A stretch of DNA of 64,000 bases from Saururus chinensis. Taxonomy: Eukaryota > Streptophyta > Magnoliopsida > Piperales > Saururaceae. Below the pieces are notes generated by a model. The model did no database searches, was not told the DNA's origin, and was given only the letters and a program-made list of their open reading frames with translations. This document shows, piece after piece, positions 46,939-60,500 of the stretch. The stretch lies in assembly GCA_035235625.1 (NCBI GenBank), contig CP141150.1:4960001-5024000 (forward strand), written 5' to 3'. Position numbers and translations under genes: made by a program. Every line of letters begins with the position of its first letter. Within the stretch, counting starts at the first letter, position 1.

Positions 46939-49900
46939 GGAACATGAAAAATTCTTCCCTAGCATCGAAATAATTTTGCATTCACATTTTTGGCTCAGAT
47001 TGTACATTTGGAAAACCGCTACTTTTGGTAAGCCAGTTGAAAAAGTGACAGTGGCACCATACATTCTGTCACTTGGGTGAGTATCAGAATTACTGTATAT
47101 TAATTGCTGACTGTCTAGAAGTTGAATTGTAGGCTTCCATCTGAATAGCTGATCGATCTACGCATATACTGAGACTTACACATTCTTCTTACAAGTACTT
47201 TCTATACTGACTTCTATGATCAGGCATGTGAGAGGTACAAATCCTGATAAAAAACTTTGCATTGATGAGCAAGGGCTAGATCATAGATAGAAGTAAAAGA
47301 AAATGCTGTGCTGTTTCTAGAACTTATTTCACCTAGGCCTTCTTTTAGTGTTGTAATAAATGAATTTCTTGAATTGGTTGGATATGATTGATGGAGGGTC
47401 ACCACTGAGGGTCTTCTATATGTTCATGGTGAGAAGTGGTTCCCCAAATGATCTTCTTTCAGTGTATGCAAATTCATGGAAGGTCTTTTTAACTGAAGAT
47501 ATAGGTACGCCCATGTTTCATGGCCCCATGCACATGGAGTACTCATGAACAACTTCAAGCGTATAAATGTGAGAGCAAAGACGAACTCAGTTTTCTCTTT
47601 CACTTGATGCTATATTAGCCAGGCTGGAGCAGGGCCCAAGCTAAAAATTATACGCGTCTAACCTGACCCGGCGCCCGTCGTGACTAGAGCATTGTGATCA
47701 TGCTACATAGGATTCCAATTATGATATATAATAGGGCAGCTTTGGAGCGGTATGTAACATGTTACCAGGCTCTAGTCACGGAGTTGGTCTAAAAATAAGC
47801 TCTTCAGGATCTTTTGAATTGGATGATGTCAAGCTTGGCTCATGCTGGCTGAAGCTTTCCTTTGTATGGGTCTAAGCCAGAACATAAACAGCAAAAATGT
47901 TCAAAGTCTGTCATTTGTCAACACTTGCAAGGATATTTAGCTTATTTAATCTAAGCAATCAGTGTCCTATATATAGCAAATGGATAATATGCTTACAATA
48001 TCACACTAATTTCACACAAACGTACTGTGCGGAGTATCATCCTGCATGGATGATATCTGCTTTATCTTTGTCTTAATCAGCCCCACTTATTTTTAAAAAA
48101 TATTTTTCTCACCAACTCCCTTTCCAAACACTGTCATAACCTACATAGGGCTCTGAACTTGGTACATTAAGTAAATACTTATTTATAAATAAACCAACTG
48201 CTCTTTATATACCATGTTGAGAACCCTATGTAGGTTGGTGACGATGCTGCTCTGGTCAGGGAGCTCTGTCAAGCTAGACTCTTCCTTCCCTTAATGTAGG
48301 GTGAAACCTAAACATGGCCAGCCTGATAATTTAGGTGATGTAAAATGGACCTACCAACAATGCAAAAGTCACATTCAAGTGCAGTTTTTTCCATTGATTT
48401 ATCACCCTTTGCTTCTGTCACCATCCCCTCACTTCATTTTCCTGCATGTAATTATGGAAGCAGCTACAAGGCAGTCCACAGCAACCTTCCAAAAGATGAA
48501 CCAAACATGGCTGAAAACCCTAAACCATGCTTCTTCTTGTCCGGCACAAATCAAGCTAGTTTAATTAGCAGTAAGCCACAATGTCAAGGTCTCATTGATT
48601 AATCATCCTCCAGTCATTGTTGCTGGCCTCGGGAATTCATCAGGCACAGTTTCTAGTTCCACCTAACTCATTGTCATCACATAAAAAACAGAAAAGCAGA
48701 CCATCTGATAAATGCCACTTTCTCAGAAAAAGCACAACCAATAGTTCAAATTGGCAGTATGTGGGGAAAAAAACAGGCAAAGCAAATCAAATGTTTGGTT
48801 TGTTCATATTCTATCTATGGTTCTGATTGACCCGAGTGATAGAGGAGCCGACTGATAAGGGAAGGATTTATTGTTAGAATGCGTATATATGTACCCCATT
48901 AATCTCTTTAGTACCTCGTTTCGAATTTATCTCATACAATGCATTAATTTTTTTCCAACTTACCTCATATTAAGGAAAAAAAGTTTCTTCCTCTTTCTCC
49001 TTTTTCCTTCTCCGACGCCGGTATAAGAAAGTTGTGACCTGCTTGCCGCAACCTAGGTTGACCACAACCAAAACGGCTACAACCAGCATTCTAGCTACGA
49101 CTGTTCAACTAGCCATGACATAAACAGCCGTGTTGTTCAAGTGGCCATGGCCAGTGTTATGGCCGCAATTGTTCAACTGTCTAAGGCCAGAACAATGACC
49201 GCGACCCCAGATCTGGCCACAACCTTACCATGTCAGCTGCAGCATAAACAATCGAGGCCTGATCAGTGGCCGCGGCCCTGGATCTGGCTATAACATAGGC
49301 TGAAGATGTGGCTACCTTTTGTTAAAAAAGAAAGGGTAAGGTTATTTTGGGTTGAGGTAATTGGTGGAAAAAATAGGATTCTTGAGAGTTAAAATAGTAA
49401 AAACATATTATTCAAGGTTTTTAATTAAATAAGATACTTAAAGAGATTAGTGGAGTACATATAGCCGAGTTCTTATGATTATCCCAAAGATGCCCGCCAA
49501 GGTTATATGAATATAGGAGTCGTCGATCATGAGAATTAACGGTGCATCCATTAACGTGAGTTCACGTAAGTGATGTGTTAGCTTACATGCTAGCTAGAAC
49601 ATGGTAGACTGCTCCTAGATGAAAGATATCTTGGCGGACAACAGGTAAGAAGACAAAAACGCTTCCCGAGTACCTTCTGGCACCGATCTAACGTACAATC
49701 TCGTGATCTATGATCGTCTGGTGGTGTGTCTTTTTCACCGTGTCGTGAAAATACTCAGAACACTCCTCAATCCAAATTACCAGTCTGGACTTAATTTTTG
49801 CGGCAAAGACATAAAGAGGGGAGCGAGTAGGTGCAGCAAGAGGGATGATAAGGGGAAGGAGGGGGTGTGGCATTGAATGAGGAAAATGGCTTCCGGTTGA

Positions 49901-49988
49901 AAAAACCGGTGGCGCTGGTCCCCTGCCGGACCCCCCACTGCATGTGAGGCCTTTAACACAGACTGTCGGCGAGGCCATTAACCCTGCT
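46939..49988. other. intergenic region before the proline-rich gene
   Basis: No gene recognised; several short frames near 48300-48830 lack family features. It includes the foldback at 48135-48238. From about 49000 it becomes mixed in composition (several GCCGCGACC / TGGCCACAACC-like blocks, 49020-49300), and it ends in the promoter of the gene at 50.1 kb. Confidence 0.4.
48135..48238. ncRNA. candidate foldback, 27-bp stem
   Basis: AACCTACATAGGG then TCTGAACTTGGTA (48139-48165) pairs with 48210-48236 with three mismatches, a loop of about 45 nt and a little extra pairing outside. It is MIRNA-like in size, with no known miRNA recognised. Confidence 0.3.
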
Positions 49989-49995
49989 TATATAA
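49989..49995 (+). promoter_or_regulatory. TATA box TATATAA
   Basis: Lies 160 bp before the ATG at 50149 of the proline-rich protein gene. Confidence 0.65.
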
Positions 49996-50148
49996 TGGGG
50001 TTTAACAGAGGGTGGCAAGGAAGGTGGTGAGGATTGGAGAAGCTAATTAGCTTCTGGGTTTCTTTCTCTTTTCTTCCCTCCCTTCTTCTGGGTCTTCTTC
50101 CTTTTTTCTGATACAGTGTTTATTGCATTGTACTTTGTGTCCTCTGCC

Positions 50149-51799
50149 ATGGGCAGGAGGACTCGTCCAGAGCCTCAAGGGGTAGCTTTCCCCTTGTGGG
50201 TGCTTCTGGTAACGCTTCTTTGTTCCGTTGTTGCTGCTGCTTCCCACAGTGAGAAGGCGGTGGTGGTAGTTGGAAGTGGAGATTGTGCAGATTGTGCTGA
50301 AAAAAATATTGAGAAAACCTATGCTGTTTCAGGTATGACTCCACCCTTATACTGCCATTTGCTTAACATCTAGTTGCACATATAAAATTCTTTTTATGAG
50401 AGGTTGAGAGGGTAGTTTCAGAATTGGGACAGAATATCACTATTTGCTGCATTCTTCTTATAGTATGGTGGGAGATGCTGGAAGCAAATTCTGCACCTTC
50501 TCATTGGACCAGACATTTAACTAGAGCTAAAGAGAGTTAGCTATTTTGGCTATCTGCAAAATCTGCACCATATATAATTATGGCTCCTTCCTTATTATAA
50601 CTATCTAAATTGCCACCTTCTCAGTGGACTTAGAGTCTAATATGAGCAATGTCTTAAATCATGATAGCTCTTTTCTGTATATTCAAATTGTTACTTGCTT
50701 TTTTTGGTGATGGCTTGCTTTCGTCGCATGTTAACTGATTTTCATGGCATGAACAGGCCTCAAGGTCACGATTGAGTGCAAGGCTGCCGACGGACAGCTG
50801 AGGACCAGGGGCACCTCTGAGCTTGACAAGGACGGTAAGTTCCGAGTCGATCTCTCCGGCGAGCTCGTCAACGAGGCCGGACACCTCAAGGAAGATTGCT
50901 ACGCCCAGTTCCACAGCGCCTCCCACCAACCATGCCCAGCACACAATGGCCTCCCCAAGTCCTCCAAGATAGTCCTCAAATCCAGTGAGAATGAAAAGCA
51001 CACCTTCACCACCGCCGGGAAGCTGAGCTTCAACACACAACTCTGCACCTCAGCCTTCCTATGGCACTACTACAAGCATCATTTCCCGAAGACCTACCCT
51101 TGGCCCAAGCCTCCCTTCCCTTACCCCCACCACAAGTTCCCTTACCCTCCTGTCTACAAGAAGCCTTTCCCTCCTGTTCCAGTCTACCAGCCACCTCCAG
51201 TGTATAAGCCACCTCCAGTCTACGAGCCACCTCCAGTCTATAGTCCACCTCCAGTTTATAGTCCACCTCCTGTGTACAAGCCACCTCCAGTGTATAAGCC
51301 ACCTCCAGTCTACGAGCCACCTCCAGTGTATAGTCCACCTCCTGTGTACAAGCCACCTCCAGTGTATAAGCCTCCGGTGTATAAGTCACCTCCAGTTTAC
51401 AAGCCACCTCCAGTGTATAAGCCTCCCGTGTATAAGTCACCTCCAGTTTATAAGTCACCTCCAGTTTATAAGCCACCTCCAGTGTATAAGTCGCCTCCAG
51501 TTTACAAGCCACCTCCAGTGTATAAGTCGCCTCCAGTTTACAAGCCACCTCCAGTGTACAGCCCACCGCCGGTGTACAGCCCACCACCGGTGTACAAGAA
51601 GCCATGTCCACCTCTGCCACCACTGTACAAGAAGCCATGGCCCCCACTGCCCAAGTACCCTCCCCACTATGGCTGGCCACCTCTCCCCCCCAAGTACCCT
51701 CCCCACTATGGCTGGCCACCTCTCCCCCCCAAGTACCCTCCCCACTATGGCTGGCCTCCTCTCCCCAAGCACCCTGGTTTCCCCCCTCACAAGCCATAA
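50149..51799 (+). CDS. secreted Ole e 1-domain proline-rich cell-wall protein (PRP)
   Basis: Cell-wall structural protein of the PRP2/PRP4 type. Two exons, 50149-50332 and 50757-51799, 408 aa. The start at 50149 puts a signal peptide (PLWVLLVTLLCSVVAAA, about residues 15-31) at the N-terminus. Residues about 37-165 form a Pollen Ole e 1 domain with the expected six cysteines (46, 49, 69, 109, 121, 158). Then comes a Pro/Tyr/Lys-rich tail: about 23 repeats of (K/E/S)PPPVY, KPPVY or KSPPVY, and near the end three copies of KYPPHYGWPPLP. SPPP sites are probable hydroxyproline/glycosylation sites, and the tyrosines possible crosslinks (family knowledge). The intron splits the Ole e 1 domain in phase 1. 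TATATAA lies upstream and AATAAA at 52027-52032 downstream. Confidence 0.92.
51190..51790 (+). repeat. coding PPVY minisatellite and three C-terminal repeats
   Basis: Units of 15-18 nt encode (K/E/S)PPPVY; higher-order patterns such as alternating KSPPVY-KPPPVY recur between 51420 and 51560. At about 51650-51770 a 48-nt unit (AAGTACCCTCCCCACTATGG onwards) occurs three times. Confidence 0.9.
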
Positions 51800-54571
51800 G
51801 CAACTTATAGTTGGTGAGTACGTAGGACAATAATTGCTTCTTGGAGTGTTGCTTTTCCTTAAGTTTCCTTGAATTTGTGTAGGAAATTTAGAGTGTTGAA
51901 ATGGCTTGTGAAGTTGTTTATCTTGTGTTTGGTTGTCATCATATGGACCCTTGTTATGTAGGAAATATTGCATGCAGGCTGAGGGTCTTGCAATCTTTTC
52001 TATGTACACCGTTTGTCATTATGAGGAATAAATTATGCAAGTTCTTTCATCATCTTGACTTTGTGTTCTTCTAATACCAATTCTTTGATCTGTTCTTCGT
52101 CCTCATCACCACTGAGTAACTTGTAAGGCTCCTGTCTCTGCCAGATCTCTCCAATTATATGACATTATTATAAATTACCTCGCAAAAGTACAATGCCGAG
52201 TGTACCAAATAGAAAAATGTTGGTTTATACAAGATATAACCTACAATTCATCGTTCAAACGCTAGGGTCCACTTTTCTAATCCCACTAATTAACGGATGA
52301 TGAAGTAATTTATTCCCTATGAAACTTGATTTCAGTAAATAATGAAGTAAACAAAGAAGGGAGGTAATGGTTTGTCAAAAGGCAAAACATGTACTGTTCA
52401 CATGATCATAACGATAAAATTGGGTTAAAAAATTGATGTGTAAAGGAGATTGAATATCGACAATAACCACACTTTTAAATCGGTCATTACCTTCAACACT
52501 CATGTTACTTGGAGTCAGCAGCCTTTTTGGTTCAACCGTGAAGGTTACATGGTTGGCACCATTCATGGCAGCTTCTTTTAGGCAAAATCTATTTATAGGC
52601 TTTTCAAGCATTCGGCATCACAAGGAGCTATTTTATGTGGAAGGAGTAAAATTAGTTGGGAGAAAACTCAGCATTTTCTCAAGATCTATAAATGCTCCTG
52701 ATGGCAAAGTTGTTTTTGCCAACTTTATAGCTGATACTTGTGTCAAAGCCAAGTTGCCTGCTTTAATTTTTTTTTTTGTGAACAATCGTTATCTACAATA
52801 GGCCACAAGTCACAAAACTTCTTTTAGAGGTGTCAACCTATAAATAAATAAACATATATATATATATAATTGCTAACCCAAGTCTAAACCCTAACCCATT
52901 TAAAACTATGTTTACTGCCTAATTTAACAACTCAAAATTCTATAAAACAATTTTATACTTAATAATAAGATTATACAAGTCCCAACCTTGAAGAAGTGTG
53001 AGTTCTCAGTTATATGACTAGAACACATTTATGTGAACCAGTATATTTCCAACATTTGGACGTCTTTTTTTGTTTCATACCGACTATCTTCCTTCATGGT
53101 CCCAGATGTGCAGTTCAATATGTTATTGGATGACAAACCTTTCAATTAATTTGATGCATAAGCTTTGGTATCGAACCCGTGGGCTGCCTTTGCTCTGTTT
53201 AGAGCAAATCAAATGTAAGCAGGACCTAAGCATCCATTACAGCTCCAAACTCAAATGAGACAGCCACTTATGTTCCGTTTTCCCGCCAGTGTTTTACAAG
53301 AAGGATTTTTTAAAATGAAAAGCTTCCGCACTTACCATCCATTAATGTGTAGTTGAAATGTGGTTGTTAGTTTTTTGTTTTTGCTAGTATGGTTGAGATG
53401 GACGTACCACTGTCTTCTATAGGCTTCTTTAGAACGCCATTCGGAAAAAGAAAAGACTTTTTATAGCTTTTGATTGGTAGACTTACAATTTACATTTCCA
53501 TAAAAGTGTTTTCAAATGTAAAGCTTGAACAGTATGTGCACCCAAGATGGATATAGAGAGCTTGGTGGATATGACGCCCCAGGAGTTGCTGCTGGCACTA
53601 ATGCTATGCACCAATAGACCGCTCAAAAATCACCTGAAAAATTTCCATGTTTAACATTAATACAAATACATCATCATAGATACCCGACCATCATTGAGAG
53701 GGCAGGGTGGCTACATTTTCATTTTCAATATTTCTGAAGGCTGCTTTAATGGTAATCTTCAGTCACACCTCACAAACTTTTATTCTTCATGTCAATTTCA
53801 TTGAACCCAAATATCCCCTAAAATGCATAGGACTCAATCATTTCTATGTTACGAGTAATTCTAAATATTGTTTATAAAAAAAAACAGAATCACTCTAAAC
53901 ATCCCCTGGATCTGCATATTGATTTTGAGGGTATTAATGCGGAACAGAGGTGGTCACTTGCCCTTTCTCTACCCCTTTGATTTTCACGGTGTCCCTGCAA
54001 GGGGTCTGCAGGGAGATTGGGGGTCAGGTTTAGGAGGAAACCCAGGACGCAGGGGGTGGGAGAGGATAGTGCTGGACTAGGTTACCCCGACTCTTCCTGT
54101 TGTAGGGGGGTGGCTTGGGTGAGAGGCTGAGGCCGGGGCTGAGGCCGGGGCAGCAAACCCCATATGGGTGGAGGGAGGGAGAGGTTGGAGGCCCCTTTGA
54201 TTTGTGCGGGGGGGTCAGGGGGAGCCTTAGGCCATGGCCTGGGCCAAGTGGATGGGGGATGAGAGGAGGATGGCGTGGTGCCATGCTGGCAAGTCACAAG
54301 ATGTTTGCCACAACATCAATGTGCGATGCACCCCACATTTAAAGAGCATGCCAAGCTACATATGAGCCTGAGAAATAGTATCACGATCTAGTTTCTAAAT
54401 GTTCGTGGTATGTTACAATTAGAAGGCATCTACAAGAAGCACATGGTATTTCAACCTTTATCTAACATTGACAAAAAAGAAGAATGAACAAATTAGTCAC
54501 TGACACAAAAAAAAAAAGATAGTTATGAAAACAAACGATTCAACAATTTACATCCACTGACCATGATACCT
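51800..54571. other. intergenic region between PRP and BRE (tail to tail)
   Basis: The PRP 3' UTR ends near 52060. The rest is AT-rich apart from a GC-rich patch at about 53940-54290 (GGGGCTGAGGCCGG repeats). No gene recognised. A short (TA)n run lies near 52857. Confidence 0.45.
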
Positions 54572-57500
54572 TTATGCATAATTTTTCTCTTGTTGAAGTT
54601 GTGTGTCACTGCAGTCCTTTTTGAAGTTCAAACATTCATCCACTATAAACTCACTGCAGAAGTATTGTGATCTCTGTAAATATCAGTTACATAAGAAAAA
54701 TGGTTTCAGCAACGTTTGCAGAAAAACTCACTGAATTCTCTCGGCCATTTCTTGTGCACTCCATCTTGGACTCCATGGATAATCAGTCTTAGGAGCAGAC
54801 ATGATAGGAGTTAATTGGGAATTAAAATGCTGCATCACAAAGACTATGATGGTGAAGAGACAAGCTCATTTTACTGGCTAGATCCACTTGAGAAAACATT
54901 TTAATTAGGATGTAACATCACATAATCTAATCCTTGAATTGGAGAAAGTTCCTTCAGCATCCAATGAAGCATGATCAGAGACTCAAACGTGTGGTTTTAA
55001 ACTTTAGAACAAGAAAGGATTTCAAATAATCTGATTCATACTTGAACAAACTTGGGTATACATGCTCACTGCATGTGGGGATGTTGTGGCTGAATCCATG
55101 GAGTAGTCAACATTCACAAAATGCACATAGAAATCGAATTACTAGTTAAGTCAAATGTCAAGCACTGGCCAACTCTAGTCAAATCATTGCCTTTAACACA
55201 TTACTTCAATGGTTAAAAGTAATTGCATACCCACTGCAGCAACAATCAGCAGTCTCAGCAGAAGAATATATGTAGCTTGGCATTGGATTTATGCCAGAAA
55301 CAATGAATTCTTTTCTTAATCAGTCAGTGAATTGTTTACATCTTGAACTTGTATAGACATGAAAATTTTCAAAATACCTGCGAACTTTGTAGCATTAAAA
55401 CTGGTTGCTGCTCTGGGAACTGAGTTGAAAGAAAAAAATGCACCTACCATATGAACATTGAAACTGCTCATGCAAAAATATAATAATACACAGTCCATGT
55501 AGCTCATTAATGTCTTCAAAAATAAAAAAATTATAATAGATAAAAGTTGCAGAACATGTATAAGATGTGCTGGGCAAAGCAACCGGTAGACTTTCAGGAA
55601 GAATAACTTTTGGCTAAGGCGCAAACTAGAAAAACCAGATATGCCTATCAGAAAGTAACAATAACAGAATCCCAAAATCTGAAATTTTTAGTATAAAGAG
55701 GGCCCTAAATCTGTCAGATCACATTCAAATTAAAACTTGTAGACTAAGACAAACAAATAAAGTTAAATGTCATAACATGACAAACCAGAAATGTAAAGAC
55801 ACCAGAAGCAGCAAGAACAGTGGCCCTCCTGCAAAAAATCTGGTATGTAAAAGAGTTAGGAAAGTAAATCTATGAAAACTACGACACCAGCAGGAAGAGA
55901 GACAAAAATATAATACCGGATCAGCCTCTACTGGCCTCCCAAAGAAAGGTGCTAAAGCTTCAATAAAACGTCTTCTAGCGCTTACAGATGTGACTGCCTT
56001 TAAGACCTTAAAAAGAAAAGAAAACAAGTAAACTTTAATTTTGACATGCTTTAATTGTTGTAAACAATTCGAATTTATAAATTGAGTCAGACAAGTTTTT
56101 GTAGTAGATTATATCAAGACTAGCTTTGTAAAAGTATCATCATCATTATTGTCCAGACCTTATCCCATATATTTGGGGTAGGTAACATCGATTCTGCTCT
56201 GCCATTCGGCCCTTTCATAGACCATTTCCACATCCAATCCATACATCCCCAACGGTTTTAGTCACAAGCTGCATCCAAGTCATCTTCGGCCTTCCTTTCT
56301 TCTAGAGGCCTCAGTAAGCCGCTAAGCCCATATCCTATGCAATCTCCTTTCAACACCAGCAGACTATTCCAACTCAGCTTTCTCTCAAATTATCACCTAT
56401 CAAGGCTAATCCTAAGCTCTCTTAAATATGGTTGTTTATAATAGGAACCCTTAGTAGTTTCATCCATCTAGATCTAGAATACTAAAATAATGCAAAAAGA
56501 GGCTTAAGGAGGTAAATATGTTCAAGGACAATTTACTAAAGTGTTTACCCTAGACTGATATTGTATATGGATCAGAAAAGGGCATGGAGAAATTGCCCAT
56601 ACAGCTTCTCCATTAGCTGCTAATTTCCATTGCAGGCTAATATCACAGGAGGACCATTTCATTTATCACATCTTATAGAATATTTGTATTTACAATGCAA
56701 CGACCATTAGTGGCAATTTTTTCTGAAAAAGCACATGCATAAATTTTGTCCTTTCTGATAAGCTTGCGAAGAAAACAAGTAAACAAAAAGTAAGAAGATG
56801 AGGACAATAGAGAAATGCAAGAAGCTGCACTCAACAATAAAACTCCTAGAACACAAGAGTAGGTGTTATGAATCATTATTTCCTTAGTATTAGTAGTTTC
56901 TTGAATCATTATTTCCTTAGTATTAGTAATTTCTTTATTTCCTTGTAAGCCGATAAGGCTAGTTAGGTATTTTGTTTAATTCCTGTTATAAGTCATAAGG
57001 CTAGTTAGGGAAATAAACAGACCCAATACGGGCTGGATTATGTAATAGGCTTAGCGCCTTGATTGAGATTATGCAATTCAGTTAACCCTATTCTCTTTCT
57101 CTCTTCCCGACGCCACTCTTCTTCTCTGCCTTTCGTCCCTTCCCTGGTTCAACTTGAACCAATGGGAAAACCTTCCACCCTTCGTCCCTCATTCTCCCAG
57201 TTTGAGAACTCTGATTTCCAGGGTTCATAACATTGGTATCGGAGCATCGGTCCTACGAGATAAACAACAATGGTGCAAACGAAGAGCATGATGGCCAAGG
57301 AACAACAAACCTCTGCAGCACCGTCCGGCCAGAGTTCCGATAGCACACCCGCCGTGCCGGGAGTAGCGACGTCGGACAGAGCACTACTACATGTTTTCTC
57401 TGAACTGTTACAAGAATTTCGCCTTCTCAAATCAGAACAACAAGCGTCTTTTGAAAAATTAGCCAACCAGCCAGGATGGGGTCCTTCCAGCGGACGCCAA

Positions 57501-60500
57501 CAGGTCGAGTTAAGGAAGGACGAGGTTGCTGCAGACCACAGCCGGGGTCTGTTGCCTCCGCTGGAACGTCATGGCCTTCCACAGCTGGCGGGCCAGGCTG
57601 CCTTGGGCCAGCGCGCATCTGCACCACTGTGTCTTCCTCCCTTAGCAGCGGCGGATCTTCCTATGGATGGAAACACGTCCAGCCAGATTCCGGTGGGCGA
57701 TGCTGCCTCTCAGACACACCAGCGGCCGCCAATCTTCCTGGGTAATCGCCACAGAGTGTTGGGAAATCAAAATCCCCACTTCGCTGATCTTGACGGGTGT
57801 CAGCAGGAAGATGATTGGGGAAGCGCACCTAGGATGGTAGAACCACGTTTGGCACGTCTGCAATTTCCAAAATATACAGGGGATGACAACCCAATTGACG
57901 GGGTATACAGGGCTGAAAATTTTTTTGCTTATCAGACTACGACTGCAGATGTGGAGAAACTCGGGTGGCTGCTTTCCACTTGGAGGGTGACGCCCTTGTC
58001 TGGTTTCAGTATTTCGAGCGGGAAGTTCCTAATCCAACATGGCAGCAATTCACAGCAGAAATATGTGCACAATTCGGGCCCAACAACTTCGCCGATTTTA
58101 ATGAACTCCTATCATCCTTGTCCCAAACGACAACTGTGAGAACCTACCAAGTTGAGTTTATGAGGGTGGCTACTAGACTTCCCCACTGGACACAAGAGGC
58201 CTTGGTTGGGACATTCCGCCGTGGCCTCAAGCCGGAGATTGCAGATCAGATCCGCCATTTTTCATGTCACACCATGCAGGACATTATTCGGCATGCTCGA
58301 ATTCAAGAGGACAAATTGACTCGTCAGAGGTGGAATTTTCGACCAGCAGGGCCTCTCCAGAACCGCCCCTAGGCAGCCTCCCTTGGCCTAGCAGGGCGTA
58401 ATCGCCCGCTGTCAGGTACTATTCCCGGTACTTCTGTTCCTTTTCGCCGTTTATCCCAGGCTCATATGGAGGATAGGAGATTGAAGGGGTTATGTTTCAA
58501 CTATGACGAGCGTTACATGCCTGGTCATCGTTGCAAAACCCCACCTACTGCTCTTATTTTGGAGGAGGCTTGGGATGATGCCACGGGCTGGGAGCCTCCA
58601 GTTCCTTCTGATGATTCCGATGTTCTGCCCAAGATTACTTTACATGCTTTTTCCGGTGTTTATACACCCCAGACGATGCGTGTCCAGGGCTTGCTTAAGC
58701 GACAACAGGTGGCAGTGCTTATTGACAGCGGCAGTACACATAATTTTATTACTGACAGGGTTGCACAGCGTTTAGGCTGCCATGTTTCAGATTCCACTCC
58801 TTTTGATGTGTTAATAGGAGATGGGAAGCACCTTCCAGGCGTTTGTCCCCGAGCTGAGTTATTCATTCAGGGCCATAATTTTGTTCTGGACCTTTACTTA
58901 TTACCTACAAAGGGAGTTGACATTGTCCTGGGCGTTTAGTGGTTACAAGAATTAGGGGATGTCACTTGGAACTTCCGCCAAATGCTCATGGAGTTTGATC
59001 TGGGAGGCCAACGGGTGCGCCTTCAGGGGTCTGCTCCGGGCACACTCCAATCTGCACAGGACCTCGGTTCATTTTTTCGTTGCACTCATTAGGGTTTCTT
59101 GCTTCAGTTCTTGGTACAACACTCATCAAATGTCTCTGTGGTACCTGCAGACCTCGCTGCCCTCTTGGCGGACTACTCCACCCTCTTTGCTGAACCGACC
59201 GGATTGCCTCCTATCAGGTCCCATGATCACCGTATTCCAGTTCGGTCTGATGCCTCCCCGGAAAATGTCCGACCTTACAGGTACCCCCAAATCCAAAAGA
59301 ATGAAATTGAGAAATTGGTCTCTGAAATGTTGGATGCAGGCATCATTCGCACTAGCACGAGTTCCTATTCCTCCCCTGTTTTGCTGGTCCGAAAAAAAGA
59401 TAGGTCTTGGCGGTTTTGTGTAGATTATCGGGCGCTTAATGCTATGACACTCAAGGATAAATTTCCCATCCCCATCATTGAAGAACTCTTGGATGAATTG
59501 GGTGGCTCACACTATTTTTCTAAGCTGGATTTGCGTTCTGGTTATCATCAGATTCGAATGCATCTGGCTGACATTCATAAGACGGCTTTCCGTACTCATG
59601 ATGGCCACTTTGAATTTTTGGTAATGCCCTTTGGCCTCACTAATGCCCCTTCTACTTTTCAAAGTCTTATGAACGAGGTGTTTCGCCCTTACTTGCGCCG
59701 GTTTGTATTGGTTTTTTTTTACGATATCTTGGTCTACAGTCATACATGGGAGGCCCATTTAACCCATCTCCGCTATGTCCTTGCCCTTTTGGAGCAGCAT
59801 TCTCTCCTCCTTAAGGGGTCTAAATGTGATTTTGGCACTACTCAGGTGGACTATTTGGGGCATCTTATTACAAGAGAGGGAGTTTCTACTGATCCGGCTA
59901 AGGTGGTTGCTATGATGGAGTGGCCCATTCCAACCTCTCCTAAGGCCTTACGGGGATTCTTGGGTCTCATGGGTTATTATCGTCGTTTAATCTCACAGTA
60001 TGGGATCATTGACGCCCCACTCACAGCCCTACTCAAAAAAGGTTCCTTTCAGTGGTCTTCTGAGGCTCAGGCCGCTTTTGATACTCTTAAAGCGGCTATG
60101 TCCACCGCCCCCGTTCTTGCATTGCCAGATTTTACTCAGTCTTTTGTTGTTGAGACCGATGCTTCTGAGTCCGGATTGGGGGCCGTGCTCTTACAATCTG
60201 GCCGCCCCATTGCTTTCTTCAGCAAAGCACTATCTGGGCATTCCCTTTTATTGTCTGCTTATGAGAGAAAGATGTTAGCGATTGTTCATGCAATTACTAA
60301 GTGGCGCCCTTATTTATTGGGACGGCATTTTCTTATCCGCACTGATCATCAACCGCTGAAGTATATGTTGGAGCAACGCATTTCAACGCCGGCCGAACAA
60401 CGTTGGATTTCCAAACTTTTGGGGTATGATTATGAGTTAGCTTATAAAAAGGGGTCTGATAATGTGGTGGCTGATGCTCTCTCCAGGCAATTTGCCACCG

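Noticed and set aside
48301-48826. Overlapping short plus-strand frames
   Set aside because: No domain, signal peptide or splice structure; ordinary AT-moderate intergenic frames.
51030-51830. Antisense 266-residue frame with LEVAYT repeats
   Set aside because: Mirror of the PPVY coding repeat on the plus strand.
52884-52904. Telomere-like CTAAACCCTAACCC
   Set aside because: Fewer than two perfect units; chance or trivial.
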